A DNA stretch of 64,000 nucleotides from Euzebya tangerina (GCF_003074135.1 NZ_PPDK01000001.1:1116001-1180000); one strand, 5' to 3'. Numbered from the stretch's first letter, positions 8,304 to 18,245 are shown. Numbers and translations are program-made. The notes: generated by a model not told the origin, from the letters alone.

Positions 8304-9710
8304 ATGCGCGAGAGTTCTGGTGCCATCCGGCGCCGACTTCCCCGGCTGCTCGCTGCACTCGTCAGTCTTGTCCTGTCGTTTGCTCTGTTGCCACTGGTCG
8401 TCGGCGGGCCGGCCCATGCGCAGTCGGTGGACGATCTTCGTGCTGAGCAGGAAGAGGCCGAGCGGGCCGCAGAGGAGGCACGCGACGCCCAGGCCGGTGT
8501 CGAAGCCGACCTGGAGGAGGCCGAGGAGCAACGCGATGCGGTCGCCGAGGAACTCACGGCAGCCACGGCCGCCGTCGACGCGATCCTCACCCGTGTCGAT
8601 GCCGTCACCGCAGAGCAGACCGCCCTCCGCGCCGATGTTGCGGAGCTGACCGAAGAGGCCGAGGAGGTCCGCGCCTCACTGGCCGGCCAGATCCGCCAGC
8701 TGTACATGCAGGGCGCCGCCGAGGATCTGGTGCTGGCCCTGGACGTGGGTGCTGCCGCCGATGTCAGCAGCCGGTCCCACTACCTCACCGCCTTGTCGCG
8801 GTCCGAGACCGCCAACCTCGAAGAGCTCACGGTCGTCACCACCACACTCGAAGGACGTCAGCGGCAGCTGGTTGCCGTCGACGAGCAGCTCGCGGAGTTG
8901 CGTGCCGACGCCGAGGAGACCCAGCAGGAGCTGGACCGGCAGCTCTTCCTCGCTGCTGGTGTGGCCGATGACGTCGCGGAAGAGCTGGCCGCTGCCGAGG
9001 CGAATGCTCGCGCGCGAGCCAACGAGGCCGACCAGGCAGCGGCTGCCGTCGATCAGGCGGTCGAGGCTGAGCGTCAGGCAGCCATCGCCGCGGCGGAGGA
9101 GGCGGCTCGCCGGGCGGAGGAGGCCGCGGCCGCCGCGGCCGCTGCTGCGTCTCGGGAGTTCGCCGCTGCCGACGACGGCGACGGGCCAGACGTCGTGGAG
9201 GCCCCCGATGGCGCAGCGGACGGTGGGTCAGACGGTGGGTCGGAGGGTTCGGACAGCTCAGGGGAGCCGGCCCCGGACGTCGCGGCAGCTCCGGCGCCCA
9301 CGACTGGCAGCGGAGGCATGGTCTGTCCCCAGGACAACCCGCGATCCTTCACCGACACCTGGGGTGCCCCGCGGTCCGGTGGACGGACCCACAAGGGCAC
9401 CGACGTCTTCGGGACCAGGGGCGGTGACGTGTTCGCCATCACCTCCGGCACCGTCACCCGCACCAGCGTCGGCGGGCTGGCTGGGCTGTTCCTGATCCTG
9501 CGCGGTGACGATGGCAACGACTACTGGTACATCCACCTGCAGGACTTCGTCGCCTCCCAGGGCGACCGGGTCTCGGCGGGCCAGCTGATCGCCCACAACG
9601 GCGACACCGGCAATGCGCGTGGCACGACGCCACACATCCACTTCGAGCTGCATCCTGGCGGTGGCGCGGCGGTGAACCCCTACCCGCTGCTGGCGGGCCT
9701 CTGTCTGTAG
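8304..9710 (+). CDS. secreted coiled-coil M23 (LytM) peptidase
   Basis: A 468-residue exported protein. After an N-terminal signal sequence (LLAALVSLVLSFALLPLVVG, cleavage near AHAQ) comes a long Glu/Ala/Arg coiled coil (about 40-290), then a Gly/Ser/Asp/Pro-rich linker, then an M23 peptidase domain at about 335-468. The zinc motifs are present: HKGTD (first His and Asp) and HIHFE (HxH), so the site looks intact, unlike the degenerate EnvC or NlpD relatives. By analogy with EnvC-like and RipA-associated hydrolases it may cut peptidoglycan cross-links during division; that is inference. Eleven bases separate it from the MscS gene. Confidence 0.9.
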   Translation: MRESSGAIRRRLPRLLAALVSLVLSFALLPLVVGGPAHAQSVDDLRAEQEEAERAAEEARDAQAGVEADLEEAEEQRDAVAEELTAATAAVDAILTRVDAVTAEQTALRADVAELTEEAEEVRASLAGQIRQLYMQGAAEDLVLALDVGAAADVSSRSHYLTALSRSETANLEELTVVTTTLEGRQRQLVAVDEQLAELRADAEETQQELDRQLFLAAGVADDVAEELAAAEANARARANEADQAAAAVDQAVEAERQAAIAAAEEAARRAEEAAAAAAAAASREFAAADDGDGPDVVEAPDGAADGGSDGGSEGSDSSGEPAPDVAAAPAPTTGSGGMVCPQDNPRSFTDTWGAPRSGGRTHKGTDVFGTRGGDVFAITSGTVTRTSVGGLAGLFLILRGDDGNDYWYIHLQDFVASQGDRVSAGQLIAHNGDTGNARGTTPHIHFELHPGGGAAVNPYPLLAGLCL

Positions 9711-9721
9711 CCTTGCGGGCG

Positions 9722-10663
9722 ATGAACATCCTTCTCGCCCAGTCCGAAGGGCCGTCCGTCGACCTGGAGGGCGCCGTCGACATCGACCAGGCCCCGACCA
9801 ACCTCGAAGAGGCCGTCGACGTCGTCGTGACGAAGGTCGGAGAGCTGTGGACCGGCCTGCTGCTCAGCCTGCCGATCATCCTGATCGGCCTGGTGATCTT
9901 CGCGATCCTCCTGGTGATCGTGTTGACCGTGGCGCGGACCTTCCGACGTGGCATCTCCCGAGCGGGCGTCGAGCCCACCGTGGCCGGCCTCCTCCACCGC
10001 ATCGTCCGGACCGGCTTGATCTTCGGTGCGCTGCTGTTCGCCCTCTCCATCACCGGAGTCCGGGTGGGGGCGGTGCTCGGCGCCCTGGCGGTCCTCGGGT
10101 TCGTCGTCGGGCTGGCCGTTCAGGGGATCCTGGAGAACTTCGTCGCGGGTGTGATCCTGCTGATCAGGCAGCCCTTCAAGATCGGTGATCAGATCATCAG
10201 CGGCGACTACGAGGGCACGGTCAAGGAGATCGACTTCCGCGTCACCCGGCTGGTGGCCTACGACGGCACCCTGAACCTGGTGCCCAACTCCGACGTGTAC
10301 GGCACCCCGATCATCAACCTCACCCGGCGGGGGAAGCGACGGACCACGGTGGGGATCGGCGTGGACTACCGCGATGACCAGGACCAGGCGCGAGAGGTGC
10401 TGCTGGAGGCCTTGAGATCGGTCGATGGGGTCATGGAGGATCCGGCCCCGCAGGCCCTGCTGAGCGAGTTGGGTGACTCCAGCGTGAACTTCGAGCTGCG
10501 CTACTGGACGGCGCCGGACATCGCGACTGTCGTCGTCGTCCGGGACCGGGTCCTCTCGGCCGCCAAGCGGGCGGTGGACGAGGCTGGCCTGACGATTCCC
10601 TGGCCGATCCGGACCCTGATCGTGGATGGGGACTCGCAGATCCAGGTGGGGCAGCGACCATGA
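9722..10663 (+). CDS. small-conductance mechanosensitive channel, MscS family
   Basis: A 313-residue membrane protein. A short extracytoplasmic N-terminus precedes three membrane segments (about 45-72, 90-118 and 115-140). The pore-lining helix region GAVLGALAVLGFVVGLAVQGILENFVAG is followed by the MscS beta domain motif (PFKIGDQIISGDYEGTVKEIDFRVTRL, then VPNSDVYGTPIIN). The channel should open under membrane tension to release solutes on hypo-osmotic shock. ATG 9722 was chosen over an in-frame TTG at 9713. Its stop overlaps the serS start (ATGA). Confidence 0.92.
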   Translation: MNILLAQSEGPSVDLEGAVDIDQAPTNLEEAVDVVVTKVGELWTGLLLSLPIILIGLVIFAILLVIVLTVARTFRRGISRAGVEPTVAGLLHRIVRTGLIFGALLFALSITGVRVGAVLGALAVLGFVVGLAVQGILENFVAGVILLIRQPFKIGDQIISGDYEGTVKEIDFRVTRLVAYDGTLNLVPNSDVYGTPIINLTRRGKRRTTVGIGVDYRDDQDQAREVLLEALRSVDGVMEDPAPQALLSELGDSSVNFELRYWTAPDIATVVVVRDRVLSAAKRAVDEAGLTIPWPIRTLIVDGDSQIQVGQRP

Positions 10664-11922
10664 TCGACCTCAAGGCCCTGCGCAAGAACCCCGACGACTT
10701 CCGCGGTCCCCTCGCCCGTCGGGGCATCACCGAGGACATGATCACCGAACTCCTCGGCTTCGATGCACAGCGGCGCGCCCTGATGACCCAGGCCCAGGAG
10801 CTGCGCGCCGAGCAGAAGCAGTTCGGCCGCAAGATCGGTCAGGCCGGCCCCGAGGACCGGCCCGCCCTGATCGAGGAGTCCGGCACCTTCAGCGCCCGCA
10901 TCGACGCGCTCGAGGAGCAGGAGAAGGCCATCGAAGCGCAGCAGCAGGCGATGCTGCTGGCCATCCCGAACCTCCCTCATCCGGCGGCGCCCGACGGCGA
11001 TGATGACGACGATGCCGTCGAGCTGAGCCAGTTCGGCACCAAGCCGACGTTCGACTTCGACGCGAAGGACCACGTCGCGCTGGGCGAGCGGTTGGGCATC
11101 CTCGACGTCGAGCGGGCGGTCAAGGTGTCGGGCAGCCGGTTCGCGTTCCTGCTCGGCGACGCCGTGTTCCTCGAGTTCGCGCTCGTCCGATACGCCCTCG
11201 ACGTCATCGCCGGCCACGGCCACAAGCCGGTCATCCTGCCCTCGCTGACCCGTGAGGAGGCCCTCTTCGGGACCGCCTTCCTGCCAGGCAGCGCCGAGCA
11301 GATCTACCAGGTCCCGCAGGACGATCTATACCTCGTGGGCACGTCGGAGGTGCCGTTGGCGGGGATGCACGCCGATGAGATCTTCGAGGCCGCGGACCTG
11401 CCGCTGCGTTACGGCGGCTTCTCCACCTGCTTCCGCCGCGAGGCCGGCACGTACGGCAAGGACACCGCCGGCATCTTCCGAGTGCACCAGTTCGACAAGG
11501 TCGAGATGTTCAGCTGGACCACGCCAGAGCAGTCCGAAGCCGAGCACGCGCGGATCCGTGGCATCCAGACCGAGATCCTCCAGGGGCTCGAACTGCACGG
11601 CCGGGTGGTCGACATCCCCGTCGGCGACCTCGGCGACTCAGCCCAGCGCAAGTTCGACCACGAGGTGTGGCTGCCCGGACAGGGCCGCTATCGCGAGCTG
11701 ACCAGTGCGTCCAACTGCACCGACTATCAGGCCCGGCGCCTGCAGGCGCGGTACCGCGTCGAGGAGGGCACGAGGACGGTCCACACCCTGAACGGCACCG
11801 CCTGTGCGGTCGGCCGCACCATCATCGCGGTGCTCGAGACCCATCAGCAGGCCGACGGGTCCGTGCTCCTCCCCGAGGTCCTGCACGGCTACATGGGCGC
11901 CGAGCGCATCACCGCCGCCTGA
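10660..11922 (+). CDS. serS: serine--tRNA ligase
   Basis: A 420-residue class II synthetase that charges tRNA-Ser with serine. An N-terminal coiled-coil arm (about 30-105), which contacts the long variable arm of tRNA-Ser, is followed by the catalytic core: TSEVPLAG, motif 2 with FRREAGTYGKDTAGIFRVHQF (arginine and ATP contacts), and motif 3 with GTACAVGRTIIAVLETHQ. The length is normal for the family. The order pheA ... serS is common in actinobacteria. Two tRNA-Ser genes lie elsewhere in the window. Confidence 0.97.
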   Translation: MIDLKALRKNPDDFRGPLARRGITEDMITELLGFDAQRRALMTQAQELRAEQKQFGRKIGQAGPEDRPALIEESGTFSARIDALEEQEKAIEAQQQAMLLAIPNLPHPAAPDGDDDDDAVELSQFGTKPTFDFDAKDHVALGERLGILDVERAVKVSGSRFAFLLGDAVFLEFALVRYALDVIAGHGHKPVILPSLTREEALFGTAFLPGSAEQIYQVPQDDLYLVGTSEVPLAGMHADEIFEAADLPLRYGGFSTCFRREAGTYGKDTAGIFRVHQFDKVEMFSWTTPEQSEAEHARIRGIQTEILQGLELHGRVVDIPVGDLGDSAQRKFDHEVWLPGQGRYRELTSASNCTDYQARRLQARYRVEEGTRTVHTLNGTACAVGRTIIAVLETHQQADGSVLLPEVLHGYMGAERITAA

Positions 11923-11940
11923 GGTCTTCGCCTCGTCGCT

Positions 11941-13095
11941 CTACAGCCCCATCGAGCGGCCCACGATCTCCTTCATGATCTCCGTCGTGCCGCCGTAGAT
12001 CGTCTGGGCGCGGGAGTCGACGTAAGCCCGCGAGATCGGGTACTCGGTCATGAAGCCGTACCCGCCGTGCAGCTGGAGACACCGGTCGATGACCTTCAGC
12101 TGCATCTCCGTCGTCCACCACTTGGCCATGGCAGCGTGTTCGATCGACAGCGCTCCCGCGGCGTGCTCGTCGAGGCAGCGGTCGATGAACGTCCGCGCGA
12201 GCTCGATCTCGGTCCGCAGCTCGGCCATCACGAAGCGGCTGTTCTGGAACGAGCCGATCGCCCGGTTGAACGCGGTCCTGGTGGTGATGTACGCGTGCGT
12301 CTCCTCGAACGCCGCCTCGGCTGCTGCGACGGCGCTGGTGGCGATGGAGAGGCGCTCCTGCGGCAGGTTGCCGACCAGGTACGCAAATCCCGCCCCCTCC
12401 TCGCCGAGCAGGTTCTCAGCGGGTACCCGGCAGTCGTCGAAGAACAGCTCGGAGGTGTCCTGGGCCTTCATGCCCATCTTGTCAAGGTTCCGGCCGCGCT
12501 GGAAGCCGGGAGTGTCCGCGTCGATCAGCAGCAACGACAGGCCCTTGTGGGGGTCCTCTCCCGTGCGGACGACGGTGATGACCACGTCGGCCATCTGCCC
12601 GTTGGAGATGAAGATCTTCGAGCCGTTCACCACGTACTCGTCGCCGTCGCGGACCGCACGGGTCTGGATGCCGGAGAGGTCCGAGCCGGTCCCGGGCTCT
12701 GACATCGCAATGGCGGTGATGCACTCGCCGGTGACCATCTTCGGCAGGTAGGTCTTCTTCTGGACGTCGGTGGTGTACTCCAGGAAGTAGGGCAGGTTGA
12801 TGTCGGTGTGCACGCTGAAGCCGGGACCACTGGCGCCAACGCGGATCAGTTCCTCGTTGACGATGGCGTTGTACCGGAAGTCCTCGACCCCGACCCCGCC
12901 GTACTCCTCTGGAACCGCCATGCACAGCAGCCCGGTCTCGCCAGCCTTCAGCCACACCTCGCGGGACACCTGACCGTCGGCGGCCCACTGCTCGTTGTGG
13001 GGCGCCACCTCTCGCTCGCAGAACGTCCGGACGGTCTGGCGGAACATGTCGTGCTGCTCATCGAAGCCGGTGCGGGGGAGCCAGGTGATGGTCAT
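11941..13095 (-). CDS. acyl-CoA dehydrogenase (long-chain/isovaleryl-type)
   Basis: A 384-residue FAD enzyme that oxidises acyl-CoA to enoyl-CoA. The family signatures are clear: MSEPGTGSDLSGIQTRA and a C-terminal LQLHGGYGFMTEYPISRAYVDSR stretch. The usual catalytic Glu of the medium-chain enzymes is replaced by Gly in IYGGTTEIMKEIVGR, and a Glu is instead found in LPQERLSIA. This is the arrangement of long-chain and isovaleryl-CoA dehydrogenases, so the base is expected there. ATG 13095 was preferred to an upstream in-frame start at 13143 because the domain begins with it. It is convergent with serS and divergent from the PemK-like gene. Confidence 0.92.
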   Translation of the reverse strand: MTITWLPRTGFDEQHDMFRQTVRTFCEREVAPHNEQWAADGQVSREVWLKAGETGLLCMAVPEEYGGVGVEDFRYNAIVNEELIRVGASGPGFSVHTDINLPYFLEYTTDVQKKTYLPKMVTGECITAIAMSEPGTGSDLSGIQTRAVRDGDEYVVNGSKIFISNGQMADVVITVVRTGEDPHKGLSLLLIDADTPGFQRGRNLDKMGMKAQDTSELFFDDCRVPAENLLGEEGAGFAYLVGNLPQERLSIATSAVAAAEAAFEETHAYITTRTAFNRAIGSFQNSRFVMAELRTEIELARTFIDRCLDEHAAGALSIEHAAMAKWWTTEMQLKVIDRCLQLHGGYGFMTEYPISRAYVDSRAQTIYGGTTEIMKEIVGRSMGL

Positions 13096-13158
13096 GTCGC
13101 AGAGCGTACGTGCGCCCGATCTCGGTTCCCAAGCCCGTCCCACCTACGATCAGGTGCC

Positions 13159-13683
13159 ATGGCAGGTCGGTCCTCACTCAGGCGGCTCGCGCTCGACGTG
13201 CTCGGCAAGGTCGTGCGGTCGGCCCTCGGCAGTCGTGACTCCGCCCGTACGACGGCAGCCCATCGGCCCGACGCGACGACCCAGAAGCCACCCCGTCGCG
13301 ATGCACGCCGTGGGGAGATGCAGACGGCACAGGCGCGGCCTCGGATCGCCTACGCCCCGGTGCGCGACGACGACGCCGATCCGGGTGAGATCGTGTGGGC
13401 GTGGGTGCCCTACGAGGACGATCCGTCGCAGGGCAAGGACCGGCCGCTCCTCGTCATCGGCCACATCGAGGACGACGTGGCCGCGCTGGCGCTGACCTCA
13501 CGCGAACACGCCGACCGCCACCACCACCCGCTCGGCTCCGGACCGTGGGACCGGCAGGGACGACCGTCGTGGATCAAGTTGGACCGGCTCCTGCGCTTGG
13601 ATTCGGACGAGATCCGCCGTGAGGGCGCGATCCTCGACGAGCGCAGGTTCCGCGAGGTCGTTCGGGCCTGGGAGCGCTACTAG
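13159..13683 (+). CDS. PemK/MazF-like protein without a partner antitoxin
   Basis: A 174-residue protein. A basic, low-complexity N-terminus (about 1-60) precedes a PemK/MazF-fold domain (about 65-174): GEIVWAWVPYEDDPSQGKDRPLLVIG followed by the SH3-like strands and GRPSWIKLDRLLRLDSDEI. Classical PemK proteins are endoribonucleases encoded beside a small antitoxin; none is adjacent here, and such stand-alone copies are common in actinobacteria, so toxin activity is uncertain. Its TAG stop overlaps the TAG stop of the convergent MFS gene within CTAG (13680-13683). Confidence 0.75.
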   Translation: MAGRSSLRRLALDVLGKVVRSALGSRDSARTTAAHRPDATTQKPPRRDARRGEMQTAQARPRIAYAPVRDDDADPGEIVWAWVPYEDDPSQGKDRPLLVIGHIEDDVAALALTSREHADRHHHPLGSGPWDRQGRPSWIKLDRLLRLDSDEIRREGAILDERRFREVVRAWERY

Positions 13684-14909
13684 GCGGCGCCCGGCGCGAT
13701 CACCCGGTTGCGCGCGGACGCCAGCCCCGCCGCCGTCATCGCCACGTTCACCGCCAGCAGCAGGATCAGCGGCACCGTCCAGCCACCGGTCCACTCGCTG
13801 ATCGCACCCCACAGGATCGGCCCGGCGGCGCTGATCAGGTACCCCCAGGTCTGTGCCATGCCCGACATGGCGGCCGCATCCGCCGTGGTCTCGGTTCGCA
13901 GTGCGAAGAAGGAGAGGGCGAGTGCCAGCAGACCCCCGGCTCCAGCCCCCAGGGCGAAGGCACTCAGCGGCGTCAGCGCGGTGCCGGGCACCAACAACGT
14001 CACCACGCCCAGCAGGCTGGCCGCGCAGGCAGCGGCCGTACTCCGACGTTGGTCCTCCCGACCGCGGTGCAGCAGGGGGAAGGCGAGAACGCCGACCAAC
14101 CCACCGGCGTTGAACACCGAGATCAGCGTCCCCGCCTGCAGTTCCGTCAGTCCCTTCGAGATGAGGATGTCGGAGAGCCACGCCAACGTGATGTAGAAGG
14201 CCGCCGACTGCAGGCCCATGAACGCGGTGATCTGCCAGGCCAGGGGACTGCGGTAGAGCTCACGCGTGCTCATGCCCTCCGTGGACCGGGTGGGGGCAGG
14301 GGTTGCGGGGGTGCGCCGCTCGTCGAGCAGGACCGAGACGCCGACGACGATCGCTCCCAGTCCGGCCGGGACCGCCCAGATGCCGGCGGACAACTCCCAG
14401 CTGAACGCATCGGCCAGCGGCACCGCAACGGCGGCTGCGGCGGTTGCGGCGAGCACGAGCACCGCGGTGTAGGCCGTGGACAGCTGGCTGACCCGGTCGG
14501 GGAAGACCGACTTGATCAGGGCGGGCAGCAGCACGTTGCCGATGGCGATCGCGATGCCCAGACCGACTGTCCCGACCACCAGCCAACCGAACCCGCCGGC
14601 TGATCGCAGCGCAACGGAGGCGGCCAGCAGCACCAGCGATGCCCCCAGTGACCGACCGATCCCGATGCGTCTGCCGAGTCCGGCGGCCAGCGGTGACACC
14701 AGACCGAAGGCCAGCACCGGGATCGTGCCGATCAGACCCAGGCCGATGTTGGAGGCACCGAGGTCCGCCCGGATGATCGGCACCAACGGCCCGACGACGT
14801 TGATCGCCGTCCGCAGGTTGAAGGCCACGGCCATGACGCCGGCCAGAACCAGCAGGCGGCCGGCGAGCGGGCGCGGACGGGTCAGCATCGCAGCGGGGTT
14901 CGGCTCCAC
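13680..14909 (-). CDS. MFS transporter, CynX/NimT (cyanate/nitroimidazole) type
   Basis: A 409-residue protein with about 12 membrane segments. The opening AVAFNLRTAINVVGPLVPIIRADLG and a charge-bearing GLGRRIGIGRS loop between segments 2 and 3 match the CynX/NimT branch (COG2807) of the major facilitator superfamily. Substrates in this branch are small anions or drugs and cannot be chosen from the sequence. The start at GTG 14909 has a weak GGGGCG upstream; ATG 14888 is an alternative. Confidence 0.85.
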   Translation of the reverse strand: MEPNPAAMLTRPRPLAGRLLVLAGVMAVAFNLRTAINVVGPLVPIIRADLGASNIGLGLIGTIPVLAFGLVSPLAAGLGRRIGIGRSLGASLVLLAASVALRSAGGFGWLVVGTVGLGIAIAIGNVLLPALIKSVFPDRVSQLSTAYTAVLVLAATAAAAVAVPLADAFSWELSAGIWAVPAGLGAIVVGVSVLLDERRTPATPAPTRSTEGMSTRELYRSPLAWQITAFMGLQSAAFYITLAWLSDILISKGLTELQAGTLISVFNAGGLVGVLAFPLLHRGREDQRRSTAAACAASLLGVVTLLVPGTALTPLSAFALGAGAGGLLALALSFFALRTETTADAAAMSGMAQTWGYLISAAGPILWGAISEWTGGWTVPLILLLAVNVAMTAAGLASARNRVIAPGAA

Positions 14910-14979
14910 AACCGCCCCAGGGTAGTGGTCTGTCTCTCACATGACGCGCGTTGCCGCGGGCCCTCTATCGTGGGCCGTC

Positions 14980-16695
14980 ATGACCAATGACGCCCTGGTG
15001 GCGAGCCTCGGCAGTCTGCGCGATGCGCTGCGGTCGGCTGCGCTGGTCCTGCCGCTCGACGGGCTCGAGGAGGCGACGGCGACGCGGGACGAGGCCGTCG
15101 CGCAGATCGAGGACTACCTGCTGCCGCGTCTGGCCGACATCGACGCCCCGCTCCTGGCCGTCCTGGGTGGCTCGACCGGCGCTGGCAAGTCGACGCTGAC
15201 CAACTCGCTGGTCGGGGAGGAGGTGACGACGGCCGGTGTTCTGCGGCCGACGACCCGTGCGCCGGTCCTGGTCCATCATCCCGACGACGAGGCGTGGTTC
15301 ATGGGCGAGGGGGTGCTGCCGGATGTTCCCCGCTCCACCGGCGCTCAACCCGCGGAGGGAGACTCCCATGGGCTCGGAGCGGGCCCCACCTCGGCGCTCC
15401 ACCTGGTCCCCTCAGCTTCGCTCCCTGTAGGCCTGGCGCTGCTCGACTCGCCGGACATCGACTCGGTCGAGACCGCCAACCATGAACTGGCAGCCCAGCT
15501 CCTGGGCGCAGCAGACCTCTGGATGTTCGTCACCACGGCCGCCCGGTACGCCGACGCGGTCCCCTGGGAGGTGCTGGCCAAGGCGGCTGAGCGGGCGGCC
15601 GCCGTGGCGCTGATCGTCAACCGGATCCCGCCTGATGGGGACGCGGTGCGGATGATCTCGGAGGACGTCCGGCGCATGCTCGATGCCAAGGGCCTGGGGA
15701 GCGCGACGCTGTTCGCGCTGCAGGAGGTCCCCCTCATCGATGGTCGGCTGACCGGCGGTGAGACCGCGATCCGCAACTGGCTGGGGGAGTTGGTGGCAGA
15801 CGCCGAAGCACGTGCCGCGGTCGTCCGCGGGACCGTCCAGGGCGCGGTGGCATCGCTCGAACCTCGCGCACGGCGTGTCGCCGAGGCGGTGACCCAGCAG
15901 GCGCAGGCCGTTGACGCCCTGCGGCAGGCATCCCGAACCCGTGCGCGCTCAGCGATCACCCACGTCGACGCCCAACTCGGTTCGGGCGTCCTGCTACGTG
16001 GCGAGGTCCTGGATCGATTCCGGGAGCAGGTCGGGACGGCCGCGTGGATGGACAGCCTGCAACGTGGTGTCGGGCGGATCCGTGACCGCATCACCTCGCT
16101 CTTCACCGGCGACACCCCCGTGGTGGAGGCCGCCCGCGGCCGCCTGCAGGACAACCTGGTGAGCCTGATCGACGACGCCGTCGCCACCTCCGTCGAGCAG
16201 GCCGTCGGCGACTGGCGTGGCCTGCCAGGGGGCACGCACGCCCTGCGGTCCTTCCCGGGCTACCGGATGGCGCCCGATCGGATCGCGGACCTGGTCGATC
16301 GCTGGCAGGACGAGGTGATCGGCCTGGTCCGGAGCAAGGCCGAGGGCAAGGTCGCCACCGCCCGCTGGGCCTCCCTGGGTGTCAACGGCGCTGGCGTGGC
16401 CCTGATGACCTTTCTGTTCGCCTCGACCGGTGGGCTGACCGGCGGTGAGGTCGCCGTCGCCGGTGGGACGGCTGCGGTGTCCCAGGCGCTGCTGACCGCG
16501 GTCCTCGGCGAGCAGGCGGTCCGCGACCTGACATCCTCGGCTCGGCGCGGTCTCCTGGCCGTCGTGAGCGAGATCGCCGAGGCCGCACACACCGATCTCA
16601 GGGGGGCGCTCGACGACATCCCGGACGCGGACCTGGCCGACACGCTGACGGCCACCGCAGGTCAGGTGGCCTCGTCCGGGCGAGGCGGCCGATGA
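14980..16695 (+). CDS. dynamin-like/YfjP-type GTPase, first of a pair
   Basis: A 571-residue GTPase. The P-loop GGSTGAGKST (about 64-73) and LDSPDIDSVE (G3, DxxG variant) are clear; the G4 motif is degenerate (NRIPP where NKxD is usual). Helical regions follow, with two hydrophobic segments near the C-terminus (about 455-510). Such paired GTPases in actinobacteria include DynA/DynB of Streptomyces sporulation septa and IniA/IniC of mycobacteria, so a membrane-remodelling role is possible but not shown. ATG 14980 was taken as the start; the frame opens at 14941. It overlaps the next GTPase by ATGA. Confidence 0.8.
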   Translation: MTNDALVASLGSLRDALRSAALVLPLDGLEEATATRDEAVAQIEDYLLPRLADIDAPLLAVLGGSTGAGKSTLTNSLVGEEVTTAGVLRPTTRAPVLVHHPDDEAWFMGEGVLPDVPRSTGAQPAEGDSHGLGAGPTSALHLVPSASLPVGLALLDSPDIDSVETANHELAAQLLGAADLWMFVTTAARYADAVPWEVLAKAAERAAAVALIVNRIPPDGDAVRMISEDVRRMLDAKGLGSATLFALQEVPLIDGRLTGGETAIRNWLGELVADAEARAAVVRGTVQGAVASLEPRARRVAEAVTQQAQAVDALRQASRTRARSAITHVDAQLGSGVLLRGEVLDRFREQVGTAAWMDSLQRGVGRIRDRITSLFTGDTPVVEAARGRLQDNLVSLIDDAVATSVEQAVGDWRGLPGGTHALRSFPGYRMAPDRIADLVDRWQDEVIGLVRSKAEGKVATARWASLGVNGAGVALMTFLFASTGGLTGGEVAVAGGTAAVSQALLTAVLGEQAVRDLTSSARRGLLAVVSEIAEAAHTDLRGALDDIPDADLADTLTATAGQVASSGRGGR

Positions 16696-18245
16696 GCACG
16701 TCCATCGGCCGCCGACTCGACGCCTTGGAAGATGCGGCGACGCTGATCAGGCGACACGACCTCGGCGGCTCCGCGGCGGCCGACGACACCGACGCGCTGA
16801 TCGCCCGTGCTCGCACCCGCATCCGGCACGGCACCGACCACACCGTGGTGGCGCTGGTCGGCTCGACAGGATCGGGGAAGTCATCGCTGCTCAACGCCCT
16901 GGCCGAGCAGGAGGTGGCCCGCACCAGCGTCACGCGCCCCACCACCTCGGTGACGCAGGGCGTCACGTTCGGCCTGCCTGCCGACGGCCTGCTGGACTCG
17001 ATCGGCGTCTCCCGCCGGCACCATCTGGCCGAGGTCCCGGACCACCTGAGCGGACTGGTGCTGCTGGACCTGCCCGACTTCGACTCGGTGCAGCGAGACC
17101 ACCGCCTCGAGGTGGACCGTCTGATCAGGTTGGTCGACCTGATGATCTGGGTCACGGATCCGCAGAAGTACGCCGACGACGCACTGCATCGGCAGTACCT
17201 GCAGCCGCTGTCCACCCACGCGGAGGTGATGCAGGTCGTCCTCAACAAGACCGACACCCTGACCGACGAGCAGCTGGCAGCCTGCCACGCCCATCTCGAC
17301 CAGCTGCTGGACGAGGACGGCTTGGCCGACCTGAGCCCGGTCCCGGCGTCGACGGTCACCCAGGGCGGTGTCGAGGAGGTGCGGGGGATCCTGGCCGCCG
17401 AGGTCACAGCCAAGGAGGTCGCGCTCCAGCGGATCAGCGCCGACATCGACGGCGAAGCGGCGCGACTGGCCGCCTTGGCTGACCGATCCGGTGCGTCGGA
17501 GGCGAGCCAGTCGACCCGCATCGTCGACGGGCTGGCCACAGCGGCGGGAGTCGACATCATCGCTGGCGTGATCGCGGCTCAGTACCAGCGGGATGCCGTG
17601 CTCTCGACCGGGTGGCCCCCGCTGCGGTTCGTGCGTCGCATCCGACGGTCGCCCGTCGGCCGCCTCGAGACGACCGCAGAGAACCCGGTGGCTGGTGCAG
17701 AGGTCAGCCGGACGCTGCGCCAAGCAGGCGCGGCCATCGAGTCCCACGTCGGGAGCGCCTGGGGACAGGCGGCCCAGCTGGACCTGCGCGAGAAGATCCA
17801 GCCGGTGACGCAGGCACTCGACACCAGGATCAGCCGGCGCGTTCAGGCCATGCGCCAGCCGCCACCCTGGTGGCGGGCCGTCAGCGGCCTGCAGACGGCG
17901 TTGATCGGCGTGGCCGTGATCGGGTTGTTCTGGCTGGTCGGGTTGGCGCTGGCCGAGTCCCTGCTCCTCATCGATGTCGCCGAGTTCACCCCGAGGATCC
18001 GCGGTGTTGCCGTCCCGACGGCCCTGCTGCTCGGGGGCGGTGTGCTGGGCCTGGTCGTGGCAACACTCAGCCGGCTGCTGGCCTCGGTCCTGGGGCGGCG
18101 CCATGCCCGCACGGCGGTCAAGCGGTTGCGGGACGACGTGGCGGCCGTCGCGCACGAGCACGTCATCGCGCCGCTCGAGACGCTGCTCGCCGACGCTGAG
18201 CAACTCGACGAACTGCTCGATGTCGCCCGCAGCCGAGTGGGATGA
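16692..18245 (+). CDS. membrane-anchored GTPase, second of a pair
   Basis: A 517-residue GTPase with canonical motifs: P-loop GSTGSGKSS (about 57-65), LDLPDFDSVQ (G3) and LNKTDTLTDEQ (G4 NKTD). This partner therefore keeps the guanine-specificity motif that the upstream protein lacks. Two membrane segments (about 400-430 and 445-475: TALIGVAVIGLFWLVGLALA and ALLLGGGVLGLVVATL) lie before a C-terminal helical tail. The two GTPases are translationally coupled and probably form a heteromeric membrane complex. It overlaps the following gene by ATGA. Confidence 0.85.
   Translation: MSTSIGRRLDALEDAATLIRRHDLGGSAAADDTDALIARARTRIRHGTDHTVVALVGSTGSGKSSLLNALAEQEVARTSVTRPTTSVTQGVTFGLPADGLLDSIGVSRRHHLAEVPDHLSGLVLLDLPDFDSVQRDHRLEVDRLIRLVDLMIWVTDPQKYADDALHRQYLQPLSTHAEVMQVVLNKTDTLTDEQLAACHAHLDQLLDEDGLADLSPVPASTVTQGGVEEVRGILAAEVTAKEVALQRISADIDGEAARLAALADRSGASEASQSTRIVDGLATAAGVDIIAGVIAAQYQRDAVLSTGWPPLRFVRRIRRSPVGRLETTAENPVAGAEVSRTLRQAGAAIESHVGSAWGQAAQLDLREKIQPVTQALDTRISRRVQAMRQPPPWWRAVSGLQTALIGVAVIGLFWLVGLALAESLLLIDVAEFTPRIRGVAVPTALLLGGGVLGLVVATLSRLLASVLGRRHARTAVKRLRDDVAAVAHEHVIAPLETLLADAEQLDELLDVARSRVG

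Noticed and set aside
13159-13683. Toxin-antitoxin system
   Set aside because: No small partner gene is adjacent and the upstream gap is only 63 bases; stand-alone PemK-like proteins are common in actinobacteria.
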